Source of the DNA: Cryptomeria japonica
Taxonomy: Eukaryota; Streptophyta; Pinopsida; Cupressales; Cupressaceae
Direction of reading: 5' to 3'
DNA: 64,000 nt
Assembly: GCF_030272615.1 (NCBI RefSeq)
Contig: NC_081415.1
Location: forward strand, 102,914,796 to 102,978,795
The notes under the pieces were generated by a model. It was not told the origin of the DNA. It searched no databases and was given only the letters and a program-made list of their open reading frames with translations. The position numbers and the translations under genes were made by a program. Each line of letters starts with the position of its first letter. Positions within the stretch are counted from its first letter, which is position 1. Below, in pieces: positions 1 to 11,671 of this stretch.

Positions 1-2142
1 ATTTCTCGAGCTGTGTTGTATGTGATACAGACGTTTGGGAAGAAGTTGGGATTAATCTTTCCTCCTTGGTTTTTGTGATAACTCAGAGCTCTATATTGCA
101 TAAAAGCTCTGCGGTTCAATGATTCAGAATCAAATTCGTTTGTTTTGCCTTGAAGGTAAAGACGCATGCGATGTAGAAAGACTCTATGTGAGACAAAGAT
201 TTGTCGATTTATATAGAAGAATTTCCTCCTTTTGATCAAAGCCTTTGAGCTTAATGGTCTTCTTTTCAAGTTGATATTCTGATGATGTTTCTTCTTTCGC
301 AAGATGTGAAGAATGGTCATAAAATTTGACTCTTTGTTGTTTGCACTTTGTTTTTGGTATTTTTGGTTGTTTTTGAGAAATGTTGGATGAATACTTTGTT
401 TTTGGGATTGATTTTATGATTTTTCTTTGACAAGAAAACAAAGCAAGCACACAAACACAAGAATGTTACCTAAAAGGCACAAATGAGTATGGGTCTAGAT
501 CAACCCAATCCTTGGACTTGTATATGACCCTTCCTTTAGATGTATTTTAAGGTGTATTTCCAAAGCCTGAAGTCGGCTCAATTTGCACTTGGTCTTTAAA
601 ACGAACACACTTCAAACACTTTTTATCCCTAAGGTCAAATGGCCAGTTGTGATAAATTTAGCCCACATCTTAATATTTCTTCGACTTTGGTACTACACAC
701 CTTATGATTCCTGTCGTGGCAGGTAAGGATGTGATATACTAAGTCTTGCACGAGCATAACAAATAGATGATCCCTATGATGGGGGAGTCACCACTTTTAT
801 CAAGCCACAAGTGACTTTTCAAAAAGATATGTTTCTACTCAAGGAAATATGTATGGTGAGTATCTTGGGAGCAAAACTATCTATGCTCTTGCACTAAATT
901 ATATCTCAAATATCCTCAATCAATAGAACGGGTGGGCTACTACTTAAAGGTGTTTAGTCATGTTCAATGTTTTTGGACATAAGTTCATTCTGCAGTGACT
1001 CACTTAAGAGCCTTGTAACTGGTGGTGGGGCCCATTTGTCCTTTTGGCCAGTTACACTGTAGGAACAACTATACCCAAGGCTACAGCTTTCGCTCTCACC
1101 TGATTTCTATAGCAGCTCGAAGGATTTACCGCTCGAGGTCATTCCCAAGAGTATCGATCCCTTGGCAGGCCTCTCTTAAAAAGATAAAATTGTGAGTGTT
1201 ACTAACACTTTTCTCTTGCACCTAGGACCACGAGAGCCAAGGGAGAAGATAGTGTGTGTTAGAGGTAGGACCACTCGACTGACCTTTTTGCACAAGTGTG
1301 CCAAGCACAAAATTCACTTGTTCTTTTTAATCCATCATCGCAAATGTGATCTAACTATTTTGGAGATGTTGCTCCAACAACCATGGTGTTCTTTTTAACT
1401 TCAAAGGCAATGTGTTTTGTAATCTAGAATTTGGAAATCCTGGTCAACTTAATGAAAAACACGTTTGCTTGAAGTAAAATTTGTTTGCAAAAAATCAAAA
1501 CAAGTGGATTGTTCTTTTTACTTGCCCAAAATTTAAAGTGTGGATTGTGATTTTTTTTTTTTTAAGTTTGATGCAAGGAAAATAAATTTGTTTGTTGATT
1601 TTAAGAACCAAAAGACAAGTTATCCTAACTAGAAAGCAATAGAATTTTGTGTTTTTCAAGTTTTTAATGCACCAAAAGACAAGTTTGTGTTGATTTTTTT
1701 TTTCTTTTTCTTTTTATGGTGAGTTTTAACCTGCACAAACAAAAACATGTTAGTAAAATCGATGTCCAAGGGGGGCTTCCACAAGCCTAAAAATTTCCAC
1801 TTTTTTGGTTACAAGGCGATTTGGACGACACTCTGTTACAATAGCACTAGTCTGTGTTTAAGCAGAGGTGCTACTTAACACAAAAGCGCTTAAAGAAGGG
1901 GAGAGATAGAGAGGCAAAAGTGCTAGAAGAGTTCAATAGCGCCAAAATAACTACAAAAGCGCCAAAACAAGTCCAAAAGCGCTGAAATGAGGACAATAGT
2001 GCTATTGTAAGAACAATAGCGCTAATTGCAGAAATGTTGGTAGCGCTAGAACGTGTTCAATAGCGCCAAAGCGCAACCTGTGTGACACTTTCAACAGTTA
2101 GACATGTTAGTTTGCTAAAAACAATGATATTTTGGTGTTTGA
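1..2142 (-). other. Leader/internal sequence of a minus-strand Tat-type element, running off the left edge
   Basis: This stretch lies just inside the primer binding site of the minus-strand LTR at 2166-3556, so by position it should be the 5' untranslated leader and start of the internal region of that element. I recognise no gag domain, RNA gene or splice structure. The small open frames (for example 184-450 on the minus strand) have no motif I know and no coding signature. The only clear structure is a 20-bp array near 1917-2072. The assignment rests on position relative to the LTR, not on homology. Confidence 0.4.
1917..2072. repeat. 20-bp minisatellite with AGCGC core
   Basis: About eight imperfect units of roughly 20 bp follow one another, each with a core such as AATAGCGCCA or AAAAGCGCTG followed by a variable AC-rich spacer. 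It sits in the leader of the minus-strand Tat-type element. A 21-bp array with a GCGCTA core lies upstream of the 3' LTR of element C (40963-41248), so two places in related elements carry similar short arrays. Confidence 0.75.
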
Positions 2143-2160
2143 TTCACGTCGGGCTCACCA
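2143..2160 (-). other. Primer binding site of minus-strand gypsy element
   Basis: On the minus strand, TGGTGAGCCCGACGTGAA starts five bases inside the LTR end (LTR ...GGGCA, spacer TCATT, then TGG). A TGG start just inside a CA-ending LTR is the layout of a tRNA primer binding site. I did not assign the tRNA. Confidence 0.7.
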
Positions 2161-2165
2161 AATGA

Positions 2166-3556
2166 TGCCCTTCTAAATGGACAAGGTTAGTCTAAGATAA
2201 ATAACACAAAAGACTCAAGAAAACATCGTTAGTGTTAGTCAATAAAAAACTAATCTAAAAAGACATACCAAGAGAGACACTAAAAACATGAAAGCATACT
2301 TAACTAACAAAGCAAATATGGTGAGGCATCTCCAAATACCTCCTAACATGCTCTTAGTTTCTTCCTCCCTTGTTCCTCTCCTCTCCAAGTTCCAAAATAG
2401 TGTAGCTCTCAGCAGCTTTTTGCACTATGGATGCTTATGGAGGATTGAGATTTAGTATTGTGCTTCAAATATGAAATGAAAAGCTAAATACTATGCTATT
2501 GATGCTAAAATGATTTATTTTAACCAAAATAACAAAGATATTAGTTTGCTATGCTAAATGCTCTCTTAAAATGCCTATAGCTTAAATGTATACAAGTTTT
2601 CAGGATCTGGATTATGAAGAAATGGGCTCTATTTATAGGAAAAATGGAGCAATGGATGGTTGAGATTGAGCAATCTCAACAAGGGTCAGGATTGAATGAT
2701 TTCAAATCCATGTGAGGGCTTTCAACCCAATCCCAGGATGACAAGTGTCAATGTGAGATAGGTTGAGAGGAGAGGGAATAAGCATTTAATGCTTGAAATG
2801 ACCTTGGGAGTTAAAGTCAAGGTTGGTTGAATGAATAAACTCTTTATTCAAAGAATAAAGCTTTTATCCAATGGATAAACTCTTGTGCAAATGTGAAATG
2901 GATGAATATGGTCAAAACAATAAATGTTTGGGGAGACAAGTTTGAAATAACCATAAATGGTTATGTAAGAGGCATAAATGGTCATGTAAGAGCCATTAGT
3001 GGTCTTGGAAGACTTTGGGGGTTAATTTGTTGAACACACAAAGCATTAAATGCTTTTCAAAGACTTTGGAGTCTTTGAGAAGTGACTCCATTTTGCTTAG
3101 GAATGTGACAATAATTAGGGGATGGATTAGGCTAATTAGGAAGGGGTTAGAAGAATCTAGAAGGGGATTAGATTTTGCAAGTGGATTTGGTGGGTGAGGG
3201 AAAATAGGATTTTATTAAAATAAAAATTCATTTATTTCAATAAATGTGTGCAAGTTGCATTTGTAGGAAAATGCAAGTGGGGGGGGGGATAATGATTTAA
3301 ATAAATGTTTTATTTAATTTATTTAAAAGAGGAATAGGGGGATTTAATTAAATAAATAGATTTTATTTATTTAATTGATTGGAATTTGATTTAATGAATT
3401 AATTAAAATAAATTGAATAATTTATTTAATTAATAGGAGAATGTTTGGAGATGAATTAATTAAATATTTATTTAATTAACTGATGGCTAGTGGATTTTTA
3501 ATTAAATAAATATCAAATATTTATTTAATTAAGCTGGACAGATTTGTGTGACTACA
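2166..3556 (-). mobile_element. Tat-type Ty3/gypsy LTR, minus orientation (5' LTR)
   Basis: On the minus strand this 1391-bp block starts TGTAGTCACA at 3556 and ends GGGCA at 2166, followed by a primer binding site, so it is the 5' LTR of an element extending left out of the window. It resembles the plus-strand LTR at 42074-43500 in length, in the blocks of TTAATTAAATAAAT, in the phrase before and around CCTATAAATAGAGCCCATT, and in the TG...GGCA ends. The two are inverted relative to each other, so they belong to two copies of related families and are not the pair of one element. I found no target duplication because the other end is outside the window. Confidence 0.75.
2630..2637 (-). promoter_or_regulatory. 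TATA box of the minus-strand LTR
   Basis: TATAAATA on the minus strand within CCTATAAATAGAGCCCATT, a context shared with the plus-strand LTR at 42951-42958. Conservation of this block in two LTRs of otherwise diverged sequence supports a core promoter. Confidence 0.6.
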
Positions 3557-4887
3557 GGTACTATTCATTCATCATTGAGTTATCAAAAACAACTGCTATC
3601 CCCAAGATTCAATATAACATGGTAGATTAACTACAAAGAACACCCACAAAGATATCCACACTTGAGTTGCTCAAAATTTCACCAAAACACAAGGATATCT
3701 CGGAGCAAGCTCTTGTTAAAACAACTGTTCCAAATGATTTGGATATCAATCGGTTCCAAGCCATGATGGTTGATGCAGAGGTCACCAGGGGAAGTACAAT
3801 CAAGCCTTAACTCCAACCTTCTACAAGAAATCAATCCCCTTGTTCACTCTAACCCAATGAACATTATAGCCTTACTTAGCATGCTAAGGCTAATGGCTGA
3901 TAAGCCAAATTAGCAAAATGTGATAATACTTGAGCCCTTCGGTTTAGGGAGTGGATAGGGTTCCCCTGTCTTGTTTCAGACTTGTTCTGATCAACCAAGT
4001 TGATCCCTAACAGCTCCTAGACCCACAACACCCAAATGCAGCTTGACTGTTAAAATGAATTGTCTTCTGTTTGTAGCGCTTCAAACACTACTTTTGGAAA
4101 AACAACCTCATCTTCTTCAAAGGATGAAGAAACAAACTACAGATTGGAGTACCCTTTAGTGAGTACTTTCATACTTCAAAAAGACAGGCTCCAACTCCCC
4201 TTGTACACCTCTGAACTGTCTAGGCTGGACAGGCCTAATAGAGTTAATCAAGTCTGGCTATGTGGAAATAACCTAAAAATGAATACACTTGGCTAGATGG
4301 TCATTTGGTTCAGGTCTGAGGATGTTCCTAAATACGCAATCCAACATTGGATTGGTTCAGTCCACTCCCTGAGTCTTTCTGCACTCCTACTTTCTTAATT
4401 TTTTGAGACCAAGCACATGGGCATGCTTGGCCTAGGGTATGGTGTGGAACTTAAGTGCTGACACCTTCTAGGCTACAACTATCAAGATCCTAACATAGAT
4501 TGCATCAAGTTGAACTCCTCTAATGGCCGTTGTGGTCCAATGCAGGAATCTCAGGTTAGAGCCATTTCTAGATGGAACTCTGACTTCACTTCACCCTGGT
4601 TGTTAGATGAGAATACAGAAATTTTTGACTTAGATGTGTCCACCCAGATCCTAATCCCACTGAAACAAATGGAATTACTCAACTTCTAAATTTACACACC
4701 CATGCCAAGTCCTACCAGTATAGTTTTTTGATTTTACAACGCAAGGGTGTTCTGTGAAACTTGCAACTGTATTTTTGTTCACACCAAACGTTTGATTACA
4801 TTTGTTGAACTTCCCTTTGGAAATGATTCAAACATGTTCATATAGGTCTCCTTTCAACATTCTCAACTGAAATTCAAACCGGTTTAG
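3557..4887. other. Unassigned sequence between an LTR and a minisatellite
   Basis: I see no coding region, LTR end or RNA gene that I can support. It may hold the lost gag and leader of element C, but no gag motif or zinc knuckle is legible. The 78-residue open frame at 4060-4296 on the plus strand is serine-rich at its start and matches no family I know. Confidence 0.35.
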
Positions 4888-4952
4888 CCATTGGGAGGAG
4901 TCGGGAGACCGAATTCCCTTTCGGTTACTCTTTTTGGTAGGTTGGTAACTTC

Positions 4953-5597
4953 CATCGAGTTATGAAAACATGCCTTCTGATGCCTGATGACAAGCTTTAC
5001 AATTCATGTGGTTCTATTGGGTCATTCGGTTAACCCAAAACCAAGCTTCTTGATGCCCAACCATAAACTTTGCCAACATCGCGTTCCTATCGGGTTCTTT
5101 GGAGTAGCTCAAACACTCTCCATCTGATGCCCGATGACATGTCACCAAGGTGGTGCGCTTTTCCATCGGCTCTTTCAGGGTAGCACAAACATCCACTCGT
5201 CGATGTCTGATGACTAGTGGGCACAAGTTCACTTTTCCATCGGGTCATCGGGATGACTCCCAAAACAGTTCCTCCAGTGGCCTACGCCGAAACTCCAAGT
5301 GGGCTGACTTATCGGGTCATCGGGGTAGTCAGGATCTTCGACTTCCGATCCCCAATGCTGATTCCTTCCGCATGCTATGCTATTGGGTCACCGTGAGTGG
5401 AGCGAAATAGCTACACCGATGCCTGATAAGACTCCTTCAGAATGTCGTCCCTTCCATCGGGTTATTGGGTGGCACCCAAAATGGTTACGTCGATACCCGA
5501 TGACAACTTTTCAAGAAGGTGACTCTATCGGGACAAGTTACACCGAAAATGCAACTTTTATAACTTCATACAACATTTGGTCTATCAACCATTTATG
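4953..5597. repeat. Minisatellite, ~73-bp period
   Basis: Units begin with TATCGGGT or CATCGGGT at about 5015, 5088, 5164, 5238, 5310, 5381, 5455 and 5526, so the period is 71-76 bp. Most units carry a second core like GATGCCCGATGACA in their middle. A more diverged unit starts near 4953 and perhaps another near 4888. Copies are well diverged and there is no stable reading frame, so the overlapping open frames are by-products of the repeat. Confidence 0.85.
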
Positions 5598-5730
5598 CAT
5601 TTCCCTGCACTCTAAAGGTTTCCAAATGAACCCTGAGCACACCAGACACACAAAATTGATTCTTCCTAATCTACCATAGATCCGTTGACCAGGTTTGACC
5701 AAGTGGTTTATAAATGTACCATCTTGACAA

Positions 5731-6240
5731 TTGGTCTTACAAAAATGGATCTTTATTACAAACATGGAAATGGAAAATGGGCTTCCTTGTTGGGGTGCTC
5801 CTGCACCAATGGCCCATATGACGGTGCCACACAACATATCTTTTTTAGAACATGATGATGTCTCCTTGAGTCATCTGCATAACACCCCACTACATATCGA
5901 AGTCTTAGTCTATAAACATCGGGTAAAAAGAGTACTAATAGATGGTGGAGCCGATCTCAATATATGCAATTTAAAGCTTATCTGTGCATTATGATTCTTT
6001 GAGAAAGCTATTGATCCTAAAAAGAAAATCACTATCAAAGCTTATGATGATGAATAAAGGTCCTCCGAGGGAACAGGGGTACTACCCATTCAGTAGGACC
6101 TGCGTAAAGAGACACAATGTGCCAAGTCTTGGACATAGACTTGACATACAACATACTCTTGGGTCATCCTTGGATACATGAAATGCAAGCGGTACCTTCT
6201 ACATACCATCAATGTCTCAAGTTCCCCTATAACAGACAAG
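5731..6240 (+). pseudogene. Element C protease (retropepsin-like), decayed
   Basis: The frame at 5731-5994 contains PLHIEVLV, then RVKRVLIDGGADLNIC with the catalytic Asp at 5941-5943. The flap and C-terminal part appear in another frame from about 6117, with [19 protein letters not shown], the usual GRPWIH-type end of Tat proteases. The protease would cut the polyprotein; here it is broken by stops and a frameshift near 5990-6117. DGG in place of the common DSG/DTG triad is typical for this lineage. Confidence 0.75.
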
Positions 6241-7973
6241 AAATTTCAACATCAGATACTAACCCTTTTCACTACTGCAATGTAATGGGGGCAACACAAA
6301 ATGTCCTGGTACCACACAATAGGGAGGCCCAAACTCCCTTGTCATCTAAATATCAAGAAGAATTCAAGTCTTTGTCCATAAACTTCAAGCAAAAAATGAA
6401 GATAAATGACCAAGGCATGGGGGAATACTCTTTTGAACCCTTGTGTCTATCTAAGTTGCCAACTTCACCAAGGTCCCATGGACAACCTTGCACATCAAAA
6501 CACCAGGAAACACAACCCATCATGAATTTTGATGGTAAATTTATCCAGATGGGTACATTAGCTGACGAATCAAACAACAAAGACATCCTCAATTGGCTAT
6601 ACAAGGATGAGGAAGAAATCAGAATTGTTGCCCTAGAAGTAGCCGTGCCAATAGAATAATATGGCATTGGGTTTAGAATCATGTAATGCATGGGATACAA
6701 AGGAAAAGGACCTATTGGAAAGAACCAAGAAGGCATCATAGAACCCATACAACCTCATTCACAATTCGCAAAAGACAAATCATAACTTGGATATAGCCAA
6801 AATATTCAACCTCTGCAAGAGAGAGATCATCATCAAAAACCCCAATGGAAAGTTAAATTGACTCATAAAGAAGGCTCATGGAAAGAAGCATTACACCAAG
6901 CAACTGAAAAGACAAGGAACAAAAACATGAAGAAAATGAGAGGCGATAAGAAGAGCTCGCTATCTGAAGAGAGGAGACCTCTTATAAAAAAGTACATCAT
7001 GTACAAGAACCTGATCAAACCGAATCAAAACCTCAATCCAAGGAGATTTCTCCTCATAGAAGGGAAACAATGTATAAAAAATACAAAGAGTAAAATCCAA
7101 CACAAATCCTCAATCAGAACAAGCCAGCCAACTTGTATCAATAATCAGTAATCTTTTGTCATCATATGACATCCCTGTTAGATTCAGTGAGGTAACCTGG
7201 GACAGTGATGAACTGAAACTGATTCCAATGAGTATGAGTGGGACACCTATTCAGATGTTACAGAGGATATTGGAGTGGATACAATCCACACATACATGCC
7301 CATTCCTTATGAAGGACAAGGCTCGAACTCTAGATCATTTGAATTTGGACCACAACATATCTATGAGGCTAGTGAGGATCAACAACTTCAATATGAAAGA
7401 GGCAATATCAATGAGAATACCATTGAAAACCTTGAGACTGTTATAGACCTTACCCATGCTATGGTTAACTATGACAATACCTCTATCATGAACCTCATAG
7501 TGTCAAACCTTGACCCACCAAATGACTCCCTACCGCTCATATATCTTGACCTCATAGACTGGGAAGAACACGAATATCATAATATACCAATATTCCCCAA
7601 AAATAAGGCTATTGTCCAATACCTTTGCTGAGTCAACCCGGAAATGTGCTCCACCAGTGAATCACATAATGATATTTGCAATCAGGGGAGTGCCAAGTTT
7701 CTCAGTCACAAAAGTATAATAAAATATGGATCTAGTGGTGAAAACTATCTTATGGCAGTATTAGATCACAAAAACCAAAATGTAAAAATAAAGGACGTAT
7801 CTAAGGGTGAAAACCTTTGTGAGGCACCTAAAGATGAGAGACTTAACACTCTTCCTGAACATTAATAGGAGAGGTCATCAATCTTGATTAAGCCAACTCA
7901 ATCAATTAATATTGGCATTGAAGCAGTAGCAAAAACCATACATCTGGTGGAATCATTGACAAAATAGGAACGA
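6241..7973 (+). pseudogene. Element C linker between protease and reverse transcriptase, decayed
   Basis: This 1.7-kb interval separates the protease end from the RT start. Several overlapping fragmentary frames (6117-6659, 6858-7151, 7156-7446, 7275-7631, 7644-7865) read on the same strand as pol, are rich in Glu, Asp and Asn, and lack catalytic motifs. A long poorly conserved spacer here is known for Tat elements. Frameshifts are frequent, so exact codon phase cannot be followed throughout. Confidence 0.5.
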
Positions 7974-9011
7974 TTGGACTACATACAATTCTTTGAGGAA
8001 AAGAAAATTAACTTTGCTTGGTCTTATGTAGATATGCCAGGAGTTGATCCAAACCTCATTATGCATCACCTATCAATTGTTTTAGGAGCTAAGCCCATCA
8101 AACAAAAGCTCAGAAAGATGAATCCACAGATAGCACTACTAGTCAAAGCTAAATTAAAGAAACTACTAGACGTCGGATTTATCAAAGCTATAGACTATGC
8201 AGAGTGGATCTCAAACATTGTACCTATCTCCAAGCCCGATAAGAGCATCAAGATCTATACCAATTTCAAAGATCTAAACAAAGATTGTCCGAAGGATGAC
8301 TTTCCTTTACCAAGTATTGATGTTATAGTGGACCTCACATTAGGACACACCATGTTATCATTAATGGATGGTTTCTCAGGTTATAATCAAATCAAGATAG
8401 CACCTGAAGATCAAGACAAGACTACATTCACATGCCCATGGGGAACCTATTGCTATAACGTCATGCCTTTCGACCTTAAGAATGCAGGACCCACCTATCA
8501 AAGAGCAATGACCACTATTTTCCATGGCATAATGCACACCTTCATGGAGGGCTATGTGGATGACCTAGTAGCTAAATCTTCGACGAGGGAAGGCCATTTA
8601 GCGATTTTGGAGAAGATATTCACAAGGTTATAATATTTTAATGTCAAATTGAATCCCAAAAAGTGTGTCTTTGGTTTTACCTTAGGCAAGCTCTTGCGAT
8701 ACATCGTATCAGAAAAGCGCATAGAGGTTGATCCAGAAAAGGTCCAAGCAATCATGAATATGCTACCTCTTATAAATATCAACCAACTCAGATCACTGCC
8801 AGGGTGGTTTCAATCCATTAAAAGATGCATAGCTCAGATGGCAAATAAATGTCTTCCATTTACACATCTATTGCATAAACATGTATCTTTCAAGTGGGAA
8901 GACAAGTGTGCAAACTCATTTCATCAACTCAAGAAATATTTGATGAATACACCCATTTTGGTGCCACCAATAGTAGGAAAACCCCTCATCCTCTACATAT
9001 CAGCAATATAA
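7974..9011 (+). pseudogene. Element C reverse transcriptase, decayed
   Basis: The frame 7974-8633 shows the RT core in order: VGFIKAIDYAEWISNIVPI, FKDLNKDCPKDDFPLPSID, LSLMDGFSGYNQI with the first catalytic Asp, NVMPFDLKNAGPTYQRAM, and YVDD at 8553-8564. Thumb and connection sequence continue at 8649-9011 (NPKKCVFG...). A TAA at 8631 splits the domain, and another TAA near 9009 precedes RNase H. The substrate would be element RNA primed by a tRNA. Catalytic residues are still legible, but the frame is not translatable as one protein. Confidence 0.85.
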
Positions 9012-9017
9012 GTATCA

Positions 9018-9360
9018 TTGGGGGCACTCTTAGCCCAAGAGAATTCAGTAGGAAAGGAGCGAGCCATTTACTACATCAACAGGACATTGAATGGCTATGA
9101 ACTTAATTATACTTTCATCGAGAAAGAATGCTTAGAGGTGGTATTTGCTTCCCAAAAGTTGCGACACAACATGTTAGCACATACCATCAAGCTAGTGGCA
9201 AAAATTGATCCATTAAAGTACCTACTCAACAAAGCTCCTCTCACAGGAAGGTTGGAAAAATGGGTTATGATCTTGAGAGAATTTGACATTCAGTACACTG
9301 AGCGAAGAGCCATCAAAAGACAAGCAATTGCCGGTCAACTGGCTGAGGCACCACTACAAG
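9018..9360 (+). pseudogene. Element C gypsy-type RNase H
   Basis: The frame 9018-9524 starts with GALLAQENSVGKERAIYYI and continues with YTFIEKECLEVVFASQKLRHN, then KYLLNKAPLTGRLEKWVMIL, the pattern of the RNase H that normally follows a Ty3/gypsy RT. Its first catalytic Asp should lie just upstream, where the sequence has a stop codon. The domain would degrade RNA in RNA:DNA hybrids. It is followed in the same frame by the start of a second RNase H. Confidence 0.75.
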
Positions 9361-9419
9361 ATCATCATCTAATCCAAGTGAAATTTATGGACACGGATAT
9401 TCTCACTATCACACCTAAG

Positions 9420-9830
9420 CAATTGAATCTTTACTTTTATGGATCCTATACTCAACATGGATTAGAGTTGGCATTCCCTTTGTTACTCCCGAAGGACATA
9501 CCATCTCGAGATGATATAGATTGATGTTCCCCTACACCAATAATGTGGCAGAATATGAGGCACTTGTAACTGGCATCAAAGTGGTTGTGGAATGGAGAAT
9601 CACAAGATTGAAAGTCTATGTAGACTCTCAATTGGTCATTAATCAGGTCAATGATGATTATCAGATAAAGGATGACAAGTTGATGCCCTACAAACATAAG
9701 GCGGATGACTTCAAAAATTACTTTATGCACATCACCTTTGAGAAGATTCCAAGATTGGAAAATAGAGTTGTTGATGCAAAGGCCACTATTGCCTCGCTCC
9801 TACAAATTCTAGATAAACAAAATCATTATG
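9420..9830 (+). pseudogene. Element C second (archaeal-type) RNase H, first Asp changed to Tyr
   Basis: LYFYGSYTQHG at about 9429-9461 matches the start of the extra RNase H seen in Tat elements, normally LYFDGS; the catalytic Asp codon is TAT at 9438-9440. After a frameshift near 9520 the frame 9521-10030 has NNVAEYEALVTGIKVV and LKVYVDSQLVINQV with the expected Glu and Asp. Two RNase H domains in tandem are diagnostic for Tat-lineage Ty3/gypsy elements. The lost Asp makes this copy inactive, although decay elsewhere already does so. Confidence 0.8.
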
Positions 9831-10029
9831 AATTCCTGGTGGAGCAATTGTTTTCCCCAACCTATGACAATTCAGAATCTCAAGTTATCTATGCCCTGAC
9901 CGGTTCTGATTCCCCCTTATACGGGAAAGTATATGGCTATCTTAAAAACAATACCCTCCCACCCAATGTATCTCGCAATAAAAAAATGAAGCTTCATCTG
10001 ACAAGCTGCCCGTTATACCTTAACCACTG

Positions 10030-11170
10030 AAACACTTTACCATCGAGGTCTAGATGGTACTCTTCTTCGATGCCTCAATCGTAAAAAAATTGACTTCATC
10101 TTATATAAGATTCACAAAGGTATTTGTGGTACGCATTCAATTAGTCCTACTCTTTCCAAGAAATTTCTACGAATGGGATATTACTAGCCGACAATGGAAA
10201 TAGAATCCTATCAATTTTCTAGGAAATGTCCTAAGTGTCAAATTCATGGTAACCTTATACATACACCAGCGCATGAGTTGCAACCATTCACTACATATTG
10301 GTCTTTCTGTCAATGGGGACTTGATCTAGCAGAAATATTCACCCTTCCTCTTCTAATGGACATAAGTTCATTATCACTGCCACAAAGTACTTCACCAAGT
10401 GGATCGAAGCGGTCCCAATGACCACTATGACTGGAAAGAAGATCTAATCATTCATCCTCAACTACCTCATCTATCGGTATGACATCCCTAGGTCCATTAT
10501 CACAGACAATGGAAGACCTTTCAAAAATATGGATGTACAAGAGCTATGCGAGTGATTCAATATCCAACATCGCTTTTCCACACCATACTATCCTCAAGGA
10601 AATGGCCAACTAGAAGCCTCAAACAAAACAATCCTGAAGATTATCAAGAAAACAGTGAATGATGCTGGCAAAGATTGGCATGTGCAACTCAATCCAACAC
10701 TTTGGGCATACAGGACCAATATCCAAACACCTATAGGGGCTACACCATATTCATTGGTGTATGGTTTAGAAGCAATTTTACCTCTTGAGGTAGAAATCTC
10801 GTTTCTCTGAGTATCTTTGAAGGGTGTCATACCAGATGAGGAATATCGAGTGAACATGTTGTAGGAACTAGAGCTTATTGATGAGAGATGACAATGTGCC
10901 TATGACCATCTCAAGACATATGCAGAAGCTATAATCACAAAGTCATCCCAAGGGCTTTCAAAATTGGTGATCTAGTCATAAAAGAAAATCCCAAAAATCA
11001 ACAAGATTGAGAGAAGAAGGGGAAGTTGGAGCCAACTGGTTGGGACCATTTGTCATCATATCACCCTATGGATTAGTAGCATATTAGTTGTCAACTTTAG
11101 AAGGGGACATTCTCAACAAACCAACCAACAACATCCATCTGAAGAAATTATACACTTGAGTCGTCCAATG
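10030..11170 (+). pseudogene. Element C integrase, decayed
   Basis: A zinc-finger half is legible as KCPKCQIHGN near 10224-10250, preceded by histidine-containing IHKGICGTHS in another phase. The catalytic core follows: WGLDLAEIF near 10318, then ITDNGRPFKN near 10500 and GNGQLEASNKT near 10600, giving the three acidic residues. The tail TPIGATPYSLVYGLEAILP fits the end of the core. Stops occur at several places (for example near 10446, 10555 and 10808). The domain would join element DNA to the host chromosome. Confidence 0.8.
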
Positions 11171-11666
11171 CACAGATCAAGCAAAAATACAACAACAAAA
11201 AAATTAAAAAAAGTATCAAAAATCATCACTAAGGTGAAGATCTGGCAAACATGCACCTTGTGACACACACAAACAAACAAAAAAAACATACAACAAAAAT
11301 GAAAAACAAATCAAAAAGTGCAAAAAAAACAAGTGGTGAAAACTTGGCAACAGGCGCCACTTGTGAGAGAACGACTCCTCCATCTACCAGTACTTGTATC
11401 ATATCTTTGATCCCTCTAATCTGAGCCCATAGTCAGCACCAAACACTTATACATGTCACATCATCCTAGAAATACTTAGCGTAGTCACTGTCCCTAATTA
11501 TCTAAATCGCATCCTACCATGGCTTGGTGATTAGTATAAATATCCATATCAAGCAGTGTCTAGAGTGGGGACACGTTTATGACCTCACTGGGGGCATCTT
11601 GCCTTTGGGTTTCAACAACAAATCAAAATATGCATCGAGAAAAGAAACAAGGATCATAACAATCAA
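11171..11666 (+). other. Element C sequence between pol and the insertion of A
   Basis: This is A-rich, non-coding sequence after the integrase, with an imperfect repeat of a phrase like GGTGAAxACTTGGCAA...CACTTGTGA (11231-11263 and 11335-11367). It is the start of the long 3' region of C. I see no gene in it. Confidence 0.5.
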
Positions 11667-11671
11667 CAAAG
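11667..11671. repeat. Target site duplication of element A, left copy
   Basis: CAAAG directly before the LTR start TGATGGTATG; the matching CAAAG follows the other LTR at 32196-32200. Confidence 0.85.
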
